Positions 18,101 to 26,232 of a stretch of 64,000 bases of DNA are shown piece by piece; the first letter of the stretch is position 1; the number at the start of each line of letters is the position of its first letter. The position numbers and the translations under genes are program-made. Source of the stretch: Bin90 sp965214635 (lineage in GTDB: Bacteria; Chloroflexota; Dehalococcoidia; Lucifugimonadales; JADFKI01); assembly GCA_965214635.1 (NCBI GenBank), contig OZ243964.1, positions 992,001-1,056,000 of the forward strand. The letters run 5' to 3'. Under the pieces are notes generated by a model, which saw only the letters and a list, made by a program, of their open reading frames with translations, was not told the DNA's origin and ran no database searches.

Positions 18101-19719
18101 GGGGAACTCCGGAATGGGCCAGAAACCGCATCCGATGGTCGGTGACGGCCGACGACTTCTCACATTATGTTATTGGAACCAATCTCAGCACTTGTAGCTA
18201 TCGGTGGATGAGCTTGAGAATTGATGAAGATATGTGGCAGTCACCTGATGAACGGCTGCAAGCCCTGCTGCAGAATATGAACTACTATGAGCGGATGGCT
18301 TGGAAAAAGTTCAAAAAATCTGAAGAGGAAAGAGGCGCCGGTGGAATCACTATTGAGTTTGTGGAAACTAAGCAAAGACAAAAGGAAGAAGATAGTAGCA
18401 TCGGTTTGACCTTTGATGAGAAGAACGCTCCCGAAATTGAAATAGGTCGTTCAAAGATGTTGTCCGCAATGACTGACCCCGGTCGTTCGGAGTTAGAAAA
18501 CATTTGGCAGTCGCAATCCGAGAAATTCCCTGGATTTGATCTGAGAGAAATTCAGCGTTACATAGTATGGCGCGTCTTTGACTTGGGATGGACAGTCGAA
18601 CGATTGGGAGCGTTTGACAGCATATCAATCGGATACAAAGGCAGGCAGGCCAATAAGGCTGAACGAATGGGCAAGAAGTATCAATGGATTGCCTATCATG
18701 AAATCCTCGCATACTTGGCTGACAATTATCAGTACAGTCCTGAATACAACGATAGTGGTCAGGTATTTCAGGGCACATGGCAGGACTCTCTTCGTGACAT
18801 CGACCCATCATGCATGCTGGCGTCTAAACCCGGCGGCATGGGCTTTCATGGTCAGAGTCTATCGTGGTGGGCACAAACCGCTTATGAAGATTGGAACGAA
18901 GACATAAGTCATCAGACTTGGCTTGATACTGATAGTGACATACCGGAAATAAAGGAACTCCTGCAAGCTGTTCATAGTACCGAAGCAACTAAGTGGCTCA
19001 TTGTGGACGGCTCTTTCATTTGGGAGCAGCCTAATTCCGCCAGTACTGAGCGGTACGATCAACCCCAGAGACGGATAGGAATTGCCTGCCAAGCTTACTT
19101 CATTCATGCCACAGACGTAAATGAGTTCTCGGAGTGGGCGAAAGGTGTGGACTTTTGGGGACGATGGATGCCTAATGCACCTGAGTGCTATAGCAGTGAT
19201 GTATTCCTTGGTGAATATGCTTGGTCGCCTGCGTTCAAATACCTAACCGAGTTGTTTCATTCAGATGATGAGAGGCACGGGTGGAGCAATGCCGGGGGCA
19301 AATGTCCGATTCGCCTTTTACCAGCCTCTTTGCACTATGTCGCCGAAAGTGGCAGTTTTGACTGCTCAATCGATAATGGATACAGTTTATGCCTTCCTGA
19401 TGCGACATTCACAGAGAAACTAGAACTCAGATGGACAGGCATGGGGTCCGATTTCAAAGACAATCAAGGTCGCATAGTAGCATTTGATCCTACATCTCAC
19501 GAGGACGGTGCTAACGCCTTGTTGATGAGGGAGAGTGATTTGAAGCAGTTCTTGGCTGAAAATGACCTTGCCCTATGTTGGGCAGTCGTTGGCGAGAAAA
19601 TGGTAGTTGGAGCGGATGATAAGGACTCAGAGTCGCTGAAGTTTCGCAAGCTGACAGGTGCTTACCTACTAACAGATAACGGTATTGAGAAGATTCATCA
19701 AAGGTCCAGTTACTGGTGA
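15151..19719 (+). CDS. Nuclease-STAND NTPase fusion, Avs-like defence protein
   Basis: A 1522-residue protein. The N-terminus (about 15-70) resembles an Mrr/PD-(D/E)xK nuclease: a helix with FEELVAQLA, then D44, E48 and Q62-x-K64 in the order D...E...QxK. A STAND/NACHT-like NTPase core follows, with Walker A GHAGVGKTH (354-362) and Walker B LLIIDAINEG (D432). The rest, about 1000 residues, is alpha-helical sensor-like sequence with few hallmarks. This layout and length match AVAST (Avs) antiphage receptors, which bind phage proteins, oligomerise and cut DNA. The exact Avs subtype cannot be told from sequence reading alone. It is the only long plus-strand gene of the island, reading away from the DUF499 unit, and appears intact. 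Confidence 0.8.
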   Translation: MNLDWQSIRAINGSKRDGFEELVAQLAREKAPADAQFERVGAPDAGVECYCVFDNGSEWGWQTKYFTSSLTNSQWGQLDNSVKTALTKHPKLVRYFICIPWNKSHNPSPGQTTAKQKWEARVSKWQGWAQERGMNVEFVWWGESELLEQLSQPQQIGRWFFWFNERYFDRAWYENHLKEVVGAAGPRYTPQIHVDLPIARDLDLFGRTDAAVHSVKAIARDVRHDFQNISLSKEEAEKLRERVELSELLKSRVAILDAFSSISPGLIDEFPVVDIVERIEVALAESKKIEGLLEKFSLEHDSQQIATNDRSPYRTNLYRDVLHLVRRLKYRLREARNKLKHADEIANANVMILKGHAGVGKTHLLCDAASNRIKKDLPTILLMGQRFTDSAEPWTQALQHLDLPRDATSDQFVGALEAAGQAANRRALLIIDAINEGRGREIWPPHLSSFLSRIEKSPWIGTILSVRSSYEESVIPGNVRERAVNVTHMGFEGHQYDAVQKFSEHYKIEFPSTPILNPEFQNPLFLKIIFEGLKDAGEHILPRGFSGVTETFDIYLKAVNNRLAKTLDYNPNDNLVRCSLETVARRMLEIDPTTTRLPRQQTEKVVNQLLPGQGFSNSLYRGLIVEDVLDEDIAWLDGQSDEIVRFAYERFSDHIIVDFLIQKHLDPNNPNAAFVEGGGLAFISDKSIYTPEGILEAMCVQVPERTGQELIRLAPSLLDNAWYIGDAFLQSIVWRKPDAFTDDTLAVLNEFIQMGAVEDVVDTMLTVATIPGHYFNADTLDRILRSHAMPDRDAWWSIYLHHAWQNCEGPVHRLVDWASGITSSDDIVDEVVELAATTLAWMFSTPNRFLRDKSTKALVSLLTGRIDTAVRILHRFDSVDDPYIRERVYATAYGMAMRIQDAGEIEKLGRAVYENIFDSGKPPVHVLLRDYARGVVERALYLNKNMAIDEKLLRPPYGSDWPRIPDDTEIDRLTPHWNDKAGKWGTPEWARNRIRWSVTADDFSHYVIGTNLSTCSYRWMSLRIDEDMWQSPDERLQALLQNMNYYERMAWKKFKKSEEERGAGGITIEFVETKQRQKEEDSSIGLTFDEKNAPEIEIGRSKMLSAMTDPGRSELENIWQSQSEKFPGFDLREIQRYIVWRVFDLGWTVERLGAFDSISIGYKGRQANKAERMGKKYQWIAYHEILAYLADNYQYSPEYNDSGQVFQGTWQDSLRDIDPSCMLASKPGGMGFHGQSLSWWAQTAYEDWNEDISHQTWLDTDSDIPEIKELLQAVHSTEATKWLIVDGSFIWEQPNSASTERYDQPQRRIGIACQAYFIHATDVNEFSEWAKGVDFWGRWMPNAPECYSSDVFLGEYAWSPAFKYLTELFHSDDERHGWSNAGGKCPIRLLPASLHYVAESGSFDCSIDNGYSLCLPDATFTEKLELRWTGMGSDFKDNQGRIVAFDPTSHEDGANALLMRESDLKQFLAENDLALCWAVVGEKMVVGADDKDSESLKFRKLTGAYLLTDNGIEKIHQRSSYW

Positions 19720-20038
19720 TCCGGAGAAGTCAGTGACTTTAGTCTTTCACCCATGACACTCAATTCGACACATCACAAATCTGATCGGCAGATGGGTTGG
19801 TCTTTGGATAGATATATGCGTCTTATTGGGTGTAGGTATGCAGCTCTTTGCTCTTGCAACGTGACAGATTACGAAATCGTATCAGTATCTGCGTGATTCG
19901 TTCACTCAAATGTCCATTCGCTTCCATAGTCACTATATGGTGTGGCTTATGCGAAAGGGCGAACCTGACTCGTTTGGGTTTCTTTAGTGCCGAAAAAATG
20001 GCGATTTTTAGTCCGAGAAGCTTGAATATCAACACACA

Positions 20039-20285
20039 TTAGACTTTTTCGCCGGGTCAGGTACCACAGGGCACGCGGTCATGTCTCGAAATGTAAAGGA
20101 TGGTGGCAACCGTCGGTATATCCAAGTTCAATTGCCGGAGCGACTCGATCCCAAGAAAAAAAGAGCAAAGAATAGCAGTTGAATACTTAGAAGAGATTCA
20201 CAAGCCTCTCAATATCGCTGAAATCACCAAAGATCGCTTGCGGTGCGCTGGCAAGGTAATCAAAGGGAATTATATATCTGACTAG
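20039..20285 (+). pseudogene. C-terminal remnant of a type III-like Mod DNA methyltransferase
   Basis: From 20039 one frame reads LDFFAGSGTTGHAVM (SAM-binding motif I of beta-class methylases), then GGNRRYIQVQLPE, a segment typical of type III Mod subunits. It meets a stop near 20178. The next frame then continues AVEYLEEIHKPLNIAEITK and DRLRCAGKVIKG, the usual Mod sequel. So a frameshift and loss of the 5' part have destroyed the gene. No Res partner is visible. Confidence 0.7.
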
Positions 20286-20507
20286 CCAAGCATGGAATCG
20301 CCTTGCCCTGAGTCGTGAGACCTACCAGCATCGCTCGGAATCTTGCATATACCACCATTCTTTCTTTGTAGGCATGTTGAGCATCACTCTAGCGATATAT
20401 CATCTGATGAAGCGTCAATACGAGGCAGCATTGGTTTTGGCGGATACCGGGGGCGCTGAGTATACCCATACAGAGTATCTCTGATTGTTTCTGCGTCAGC
20501 CGCGACA

Positions 20508-21014
20508 TTATCGACAGTGACGAAAATGGAACGGTACTGCCAGCAGTTCATGAATCCCCCTGAGTAAAATAAGGAGCGCAAGGGTGTGAGGTACTGCGAT
20601 TACGAGTTGTTGGAGAGGCCGGAGGAAAAACCTATGGATGATTGGTTTCGTGGCACATAGTAACCAAAAGTTGTGAAAGTTAGGGTCGTTCTGCCATGTC
20701 CAGCAATCCGGTGAACAATCATCCGCTGAACTCATCATCAGACAGCGCGTCGACCAACACATAAAATGCCGTTGGAAGTTTGCGCTGATACTGCACAACC
20801 TTTGGACGCGGTGGAGGGTATCAATCACTTCTATCACCGCTATCAGCTCACCGTTGTCATTAAGACACGCTATGTCGGCAACCATTCGAACTCTGTCCAG
20901 AACAGCATGATGTTCAGTTGTCACTGATTTGCAAGAGGATAGATTGTCCGCCGACTCGCAAAAGTGGCAAACTAAGGGTGGTAGATTGCGATACTCAGAG
21001 ACTAATTCGGCCTC
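20508..21014 (-). pseudogene. Broken gene with Cys-pair and nuclease-like strand
   Basis: The open frame contains a CHFC pair, then VADIACLNDNGELIAVIEVID, which resembles the D...(I/V)E-x core strands of PD-(D/E)xK or CoiA-like proteins. Around 20815 the frame must shift by one for the likely continuation (RPKVVQYQRKLPTAFYVLVDAL) to be read. A stop lies directly upstream at 21015-21017 and no good start codon exists. I treat it as a decayed gene. The family assignment is tentative. Confidence 0.45.
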
Positions 21015-21101
21015 TTAATAGAACATTGTGTTTAGTCGCTATCACAGTATTGCTCTCACTATTTTTGACCATATGACTATCGGTAGAAACCGAGGTACAT
21101 C

Positions 21102-22928
21102 TCAACTACCGGGTATGAAAATGTGCCTTACTTCCGGCAAAGGGTCTTCCTTGGCTATGTCCACCCATCGACATATTACGGATGACTCAGCATATCCCTT
21201 TTGCGCCATCGACTTTGCAAGTTGGGCGCACAGAAACCTTATCGTTGGAACATAGTCAACGTCTTCATCTTCACGATCGTATCGCAACTCTTCAATGAGG
21301 TAGGAGAGTCCCTGCAACACTAGCTGACTGATGGTTTCCCGTTGTGTTGTATCGCCGCTTTCAAACACCCAGTTGGCGACATCTAGTGCGTGTGGAAGCG
21401 CAACTCTCCGGCGTGTGGCTATCACAACGCCGATTTCTCGCACAAGGTCTTCATGGGGCGGGATGATGGCATTGGATTCAAATTCCGAAGCGGACATCCA
21501 AGACTGAAGCGTTGACATAGCAGGTTTGACTTGCAGGTCATCGTCGGAAGTAAGCCCCAGCCTTATCCAGACGGCGATTTCCTCAACACGGTCAGGCATT
21601 GCCTTAATCAGTCCAAGCATCACTGAGTAGACGAAATCTGCTTGCTGTTCGCGCATGCCTGACAACTCTAACAACGGGTGGTGCTTACCGGCGTTCGGTA
21701 CCTCTCGCATTGCAGAGACCACTTCATACAACTGCTCCGCAATATCCTTGGGGATTTCAATCTCGACCAAAGTTGAGTCTATGCCCTGGATGATTGTAGG
21801 AGGTAAGGGTCCTTTGGATGCCCTGGCGCCTTTAGATAGATTTTCAGCAACCTTAAGAACACAGTCCATGAGATATTTTTGCTCTTCGGAGGATAGTGGC
21901 AGTGAATACTTATGCCTATCAGACATATCAAGCGCCTTGCCGACCTGTTCGAGCACACTTCCGGCTATAGTCATATCTTCCCCTAAGTCTTTGTCAGTGG
22001 CTAGCCATTTCTTTCTAAATGAGCATTCGGCCTGACCGGGATTCATTTCAGGCAGCGCAAAATAGACATAATGTAAAAGCGTCGTTGAGGTCGGACTGCC
22101 GGGAATAGGGTCGTCTTTTGCCCAGAGCGCATTTGCCGCATCATCAGTTTCATCTGCCGTCAGACATCCTGCGTTTACCAGAGTGAGTAACCTAATTGCC
22201 GCTTTCCCGTGTACTCGATTATCTTCGCTATTCAGGCTACTGAGGAGAAAATTGATGACATCTCGAAATTGGTTTTCATTGTCCAAAGAACGGACATTTG
22301 CAACTTCATACTCTGACACCAACGAGCCAGGATCTTGGTAAGTGAAATTCGCTGCGAGTCCATCCTCTCCTTCAAATGGCATAGCTAGAAGACTCAATGC
22401 ATGGCGAGCGCGGTGTTCGTCACAGAGGGCGTCCCACGACCTACGCAACAGGTTAGAGACGGAATGACCAAACAAGACATTTCCCCTGATGACTGAGTTC
22501 TTCAAGCAATCAAGAGCCAACTCCAGAGTAGCGGCTACCGAATCGGACGGGAGGCGCAGAACAAGACGGGATAGTACCTCTAGGGCCACGCTTGCTCGTC
22601 GAACCCAAGGGTTGATGAGAGGCGGAGTATCTGCCGTATTCAAGCGAGGAAGCGCATAGTTGATTACACTTTCGCACATCTCGGAGAGTATCCTCGCGGA
22701 ATCTTCCGGTAGACGAGCAACGCGAGTGCGCGCCAGAACGCGTTCGAGTGTTTTATCGGTGTCGCTATTGCACCATCGCAGCACAAGTCGAATAGCCAAG
22801 TCCGGGGCGGCGTCTGCCAATGCGTCCACAGCCTTGATTAGCAATCCTTGCGTTATTGATATGGGGTGAGGGGAACTGTCGCCAGGATTGTTAGTCAGTG
22901 GCAACCCCGCAACTTCCACTAGACGCAC
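21102..22928 (-). CDS. C-terminal part of a SIR2-domain defence protein, separated by an amber codon
   Basis: A 608-residue mostly helical region with no catalytic motif, rich in HEAT-like helical repeats. It is in exactly the same frame as the SIR2-containing gene upstream (25049 to 22947). Only one TAG codon (22949-22947) and six sense codons separate that reading from the GTG at 22928 used here as a formal start. The pair therefore reads as one protein of about 1315 residues, the size of SIR2-DUF4020-like proteins. I see no convincing ribosome-binding site before the GTG, so this half may not be made alone. Confidence 0.7.
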   Translation of the reverse strand: MRLVEVAGLPLTNNPGDSSPHPISITQGLLIKAVDALADAAPDLAIRLVLRWCNSDTDKTLERVLARTRVARLPEDSARILSEMCESVINYALPRLNTADTPPLINPWVRRASVALEVLSRLVLRLPSDSVAATLELALDCLKNSVIRGNVLFGHSVSNLLRRSWDALCDEHRARHALSLLAMPFEGEDGLAANFTYQDPGSLVSEYEVANVRSLDNENQFRDVINFLLSSLNSEDNRVHGKAAIRLLTLVNAGCLTADETDDAANALWAKDDPIPGSPTSTTLLHYVYFALPEMNPGQAECSFRKKWLATDKDLGEDMTIAGSVLEQVGKALDMSDRHKYSLPLSSEEQKYLMDCVLKVAENLSKGARASKGPLPPTIIQGIDSTLVEIEIPKDIAEQLYEVVSAMREVPNAGKHHPLLELSGMREQQADFVYSVMLGLIKAMPDRVEEIAVWIRLGLTSDDDLQVKPAMSTLQSWMSASEFESNAIIPPHEDLVREIGVVIATRRRVALPHALDVANWVFESGDTTQRETISQLVLQGLSYLIEELRYDREDEDVDYVPTIRFLCAQLAKSMAQKGYAESSVICRWVDIAKEDPLPEVRHIFIPGS

Positions 22929-22946
22929 GCTCCCATAAGCGGCGAC

Positions 22947-25049
22947 CTATCTATTGTATTTCTCGTTTGAAATGCGAATGCCCGTACTTCTACTAATTCC
23001 CAAGTCAAATGGAGGCGCTTCTCTTCGTTCTGCATCCCCTTCAATTCTGCGTAACAGGAGGTCTATGTCTTGCAAGGCATTGCATCTCTGCGAAGCGAGG
23101 TTATCCCACCTAGTGTGAAAATCGTGTCGATTTTCCAATGTCAATGCGGACGCCAATGCCCAACTTTCGCGCGAGGCGTTAGCGATGCTGCTGTTTCGGG
23201 CGTAATTCTCGCGGATTAGATTCAGTGCAGTTTGAACCAGTGGTCTTGATTCGTCTATCCGGCCTACCTCCGTGAGCAGAGCCGCCTTCCGAAGCATCCA
23301 CATAGGATCGCAGTTGACGACTTCCCAGTTATCCAACCGTTGGTTTAGGGATTCAAAGTCCAGTGTGAAGATGTCCCAGAGACAGCCTTCATGCTTAATA
23401 CGATGACTCACATCGATATAGTCGTTGGTGAATTGCTTCAATCTGTCGAGACGCTGTTCGAATAGCGCACGCTTGCAATCCATTCGTGCAACTGTAACGA
23501 GTGCAAGCCCTATAGCCCTCCATGCTTCTCGGATGTCGGTCCAATCACTACTCGCATCTGCAACGCCGTCTATTGTGCGCTTCTCGCAGTCTATGGAATT
23601 CAAGACTTCCTGTGCTTTTGCCTCAAGGTTCGGAGTGAGTGGCTCGAGCAGTATTTCTCGCTGCCAGATCAGTTCACGAACGGCGTATAGTCGCTCTACT
23701 GGGGTGAGTCTAGGCAAAGCATTTAGGATTGCCGGTTCCCAACTATAGATGTGCCGCCTGAGTCTTTCTCGCTCGTGCCCTGAAGGAAACGCCAACCAAC
23801 CCGGATACAATAGCCTATTGTGCTTCCAAACTTTGATAGTTTCCCTGCCTCGCTCTGATTCTTCCTTTTCATCGAACAGGTTTGTACTGTTTCGATTCCA
23901 TTCGGGTTGTTTTTGAGGGACGGCAGATACGAGTTCCTGAACAGGTTGAAGCAACTCGGGTACATCTCGCTTATCTTGGACAGGAGGCGAAGGCCAAGTC
24001 GTCTGGTCATAAGGCTTTCCATTTTCCAGTGTGTGTAGCACCCATATCGTTGCGTATTCATGACGCAAGTGTTCGGGCCACTGATGAGCCTGCGGATGAC
24101 GAGCAAGGTCGATGGGAACGATGCCCCGATCTTCCATCATACGCCGTCTGTGAATGGATAGGTCGAGCCAGCCGGCTAAGTATATCTTCGGCGCGGCGGC
24201 ACCTAGATTGTCGCGTACCCAGCCTGACCATTGCAGAAAGTTCGGGTCGTCGCCGGAGAAGCCTATGAGACAGAAAACGGTCTCCATCAGCGCCTGCTGC
24301 ACGGTATTCACGAACGGAGCGTACTCCGTAGGATATGTTCTGTAGTCTTCCTGAGTGAATATGAGCGGGAATTGCGATGGAAGGGACCCGTGCAGCTTCA
24401 CGATGCGCGGCTGACTCTTGAGTGGAAGTTCATAGGAGTTTTGAACTACACTGTACGCGCGCTCAGTTATCGCGGTTCGCTCCAATAGCGTGTCCCAGTT
24501 TGTCGTGAACACATCGCGCCAGGGAAGACGCAATAGGCGTCGATGCACATCACCGGGATTAAACTCATTATCTCTGACGAGTTCTTGCAAGAACTTGTGT
24601 AGGTCGTTGCGACCGAAGCCCGTCTCGTATTCTTGTGCCAGTCTCAGCGCATCGTAATCTGGTCTCGTGTCCAGAGATGTATTTTGCGACCCGTCGTTTG
24701 TGTACTGCGGATATAGCCTATGAAACATCTCTCTTGCGATGTCCCGCCATAGAGGAATACTGTTCCCATCCGGTTGTGTGGGTTTTGCACTCCTACTGAA
24801 GCCGGCTCCGACCATAATCGACGCCCTACCGTTAGGTTGCTCCCATAAGGCATCTCGCACCCGGTTGATATGGCTCTGGTCTGGGAAAGACGAGAATTGA
24901 GACAACAACCCGGCTCCTGTAATTCCACGATACATCGGATAGAGACGATTTCGGGGTGTGCTTCTAGCCCCGAACACTGGTCGGCCATCATTGCCCTCAC
25001 CACCCCAATGCCCGCTAATCGAGCTTGAATGGCTCGTAGGTGAGATCAA
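22947..25049 (-). CDS. SIR2-family NADase-like defence protein, N-terminal part ending at an in-frame TAG
   Basis: All SIR2-like motifs are present: GAGFS (81-85), TNWD (182-185), KLHG (217-220) and GFSGDDPNF (262-270). This suggests NAD binding and hydrolysis, as in antiphage SIR2 effectors such as ThsA, DSR and Avs5. About 400 helical residues follow before TAG at 22949-22947; the same frame then stays open for 614 more codons. An in-frame ATG at 24935 (MYRG...) may be the real start, because the first 38 residues look uncharacteristic. It sits directly downstream of the hsdM/TIR/hsdS remnants and overlaps the hsdR remnant by 35 bp, so it may be cotranscribed with them. Confidence 0.8.
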   Translation of the reverse strand: MISPTSHSSSISGHWGGEGNDGRPVFGARSTPRNRLYPMYRGITGAGLLSQFSSFPDQSHINRVRDALWEQPNGRASIMVGAGFSRSAKPTQPDGNSIPLWRDIAREMFHRLYPQYTNDGSQNTSLDTRPDYDALRLAQEYETGFGRNDLHKFLQELVRDNEFNPGDVHRRLLRLPWRDVFTTNWDTLLERTAITERAYSVVQNSYELPLKSQPRIVKLHGSLPSQFPLIFTQEDYRTYPTEYAPFVNTVQQALMETVFCLIGFSGDDPNFLQWSGWVRDNLGAAAPKIYLAGWLDLSIHRRRMMEDRGIVPIDLARHPQAHQWPEHLRHEYATIWVLHTLENGKPYDQTTWPSPPVQDKRDVPELLQPVQELVSAVPQKQPEWNRNSTNLFDEKEESERGRETIKVWKHNRLLYPGWLAFPSGHERERLRRHIYSWEPAILNALPRLTPVERLYAVRELIWQREILLEPLTPNLEAKAQEVLNSIDCEKRTIDGVADASSDWTDIREAWRAIGLALVTVARMDCKRALFEQRLDRLKQFTNDYIDVSHRIKHEGCLWDIFTLDFESLNQRLDNWEVVNCDPMWMLRKAALLTEVGRIDESRPLVQTALNLIRENYARNSSIANASRESWALASALTLENRHDFHTRWDNLASQRCNALQDIDLLLRRIEGDAERREAPPFDLGISRSTGIRISNEKYNR

Positions 25050-25248
25050 AGACCCGACTGTTTAGCCAATCGCGAAAACCGGCGTTCTCGGTGTACTGCT
25101 TGTACAGTTCCGTGTTACAGCGCACCATGTCTGTGATCCGGCGGCATATGGCAGCGTCGTGCTCAATCCGCGCGTTCTGCCGGTCCGAGTTGAGCATGGC
25201 GTTGTGGTAGGCTGCGCTGGTAAGCAGTGGTCTTGCTTTGTAAAACTC
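25015..25248 (-). pseudogene. hsdR: C-terminal fragment of type I restriction subunit HsdR
   Basis: The last 77 codons of an HsdR-like protein: EFYKARPLLTSAAYHN, QNARIEHDAA, NTELYKQYTENAGFRDWL and VFDLTY, ending in a stop at 25017-25015. This matches the usual HsdR C-terminus. The helicase and nuclease parts are missing. It is joined upstream, near 25250, to an hsdS 5' fragment in another frame, so one deletion removed the 3' part of hsdS and most of hsdR. Confidence 0.75.
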
Positions 25249-25675
25249 GAAAGAGATAGACGCCGTTTAGCGTTGCCTGCAAGGGTCGCAGCAATGCTAG
25301 GTGGTAACCGCAAACCAAATCCTGTGCCGCATATTCGACAAATGCAGGCACTCCGATGTCAGTCCATACTTCGGAATCCTTTGTAATCAGGACATCGCCT
25401 GTTTCCAGCCTAAAGCGCTCTATTTCATTTAGGGTTGCAGTGGCGCGCATGAATCTGATGTTATGGGTAATACGGTCGTTGTTATAAACATCAACATAGT
25501 TACAAAGCTGGACTGGAATCTCGCCGTCTTTGGCGTGCTTGTCAACGTTGCTCACCCTTATATCTACTATACTTCGCATTCGCCGCACCTCCCAATGTGC
25601 CGGCACATCTCCCAGCCATGGGACGCTCGATGTCCTGTACTTTGGGTATGCAGGAATCATCTTTTTGATTTTCAT
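25163..25675 (-). pseudogene. hsdS: Truncated type I specificity subunit HsdS
   Basis: The N-terminus has the usual HsdS opening (YPKYRTSSVPWLGDVPAHWEVRRMR). The first target-recognition domain is then cut short after CGYHLALLRPLQATLNGVYL, near 25255. Residues beyond that point are out-of-frame hsdR sequence. About 145 genuine residues remain of the usual 400 or so, with no second recognition domain. The start at 25675 (MKIKKMIP) is preferred to the upstream frame opening at 25684. It overlaps the 3' end of the TIR gene by 4 bp. It is unlikely to give a working specificity subunit. Confidence 0.8.
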
Positions 25676-26232
25676 GATGACCACCCGTATGAACAGTTAC
25701 CGCTCCGGTTGCGGCTGTATTGCCGGCGGCTGTTGTTGGGCGGTGTTCCACCTCGCCTCTGAAATGCGGTGTGGATCCAATTTCTGATGGAGTTGCCATC
25801 TTGTGTCCAGTGGTATATCCGGGCGAAAGGATCGTTGCCGTTACAGTTGTCCGCTAGTCGTGGTGGGATAAGTCTTGGGTTATATGTCCTGTGCCGATAG
25901 TTGGCGTGGCTAGGCAGTAATATGCCGAGCAGTCCGCATCTTGAGTTCAATCGCGTGTCTCGCAAGCTGGAGCCGATTTCCCAATCAACGTGCTTGCGCT
26001 GCCAAGTGCAAGGGCCGATGAGCACCACCGTGACGGTTGCGTCTCTGATGAATCGGTCCCTGATGTACTGGCGGATTGTCTCTGTGGCGAGGTTTTCGTC
26101 GTCGATGTCGCCATCCTCTACTGATTGGTCAACCATGTCGTTGTCCATGAACTGCACAAACCGATCTTTGTAGGCTTGGTCAGCGTGATGGAAGCTGACG
26201 AAAACTTTATGCCTCGGTGCTTGTTGGTACAA
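25672..26232 (-). CDS. TIR-like (DUF1863/ThsB-type) protein
   Basis: A 186-residue protein whose first 115 residues form a ThsB-like TIR domain: KVFVSFHHADQAYKDRF at the start, TVVLIGPCTWQRKHVDWEI with W84-E85 near the middle, and an LLGILLPSH strand. In Thoeris defence, ThsB TIR proteins sense phage and make a cyclic ADP-ribose signal that activates the SIR2 protein ThsA. Here the gene lies between a small conserved gene and hsdS in a type I restriction operon, with a SIR2 gene downstream. Signalling is inferred, not shown. The tail after residue 150 is Arg/Asn/Ser-rich and lacks recognisable structure. Confidence 0.8.
   Translation of the reverse strand: MYQQAPRHKVFVSFHHADQAYKDRFVQFMDNDMVDQSVEDGDIDDENLATETIRQYIRDRFIRDATVTVVLIGPCTWQRKHVDWEIGSSLRDTRLNSRCGLLGILLPSHANYRHRTYNPRLIPPRLADNCNGNDPFARIYHWTQDGNSIRNWIHTAFQRRGGTPPNNSRRQYSRNRSGNCSYGWSS

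Noticed and set aside
22947..22949. TAG as a reassigned sense codon or programmed readthrough signal
   Set aside because: TAG ends other clear genes here (for example the decarboxylase alpha subunit and insA), and the following GTC gives no known readthrough context. A nonsense mutation is simpler, though not proven.
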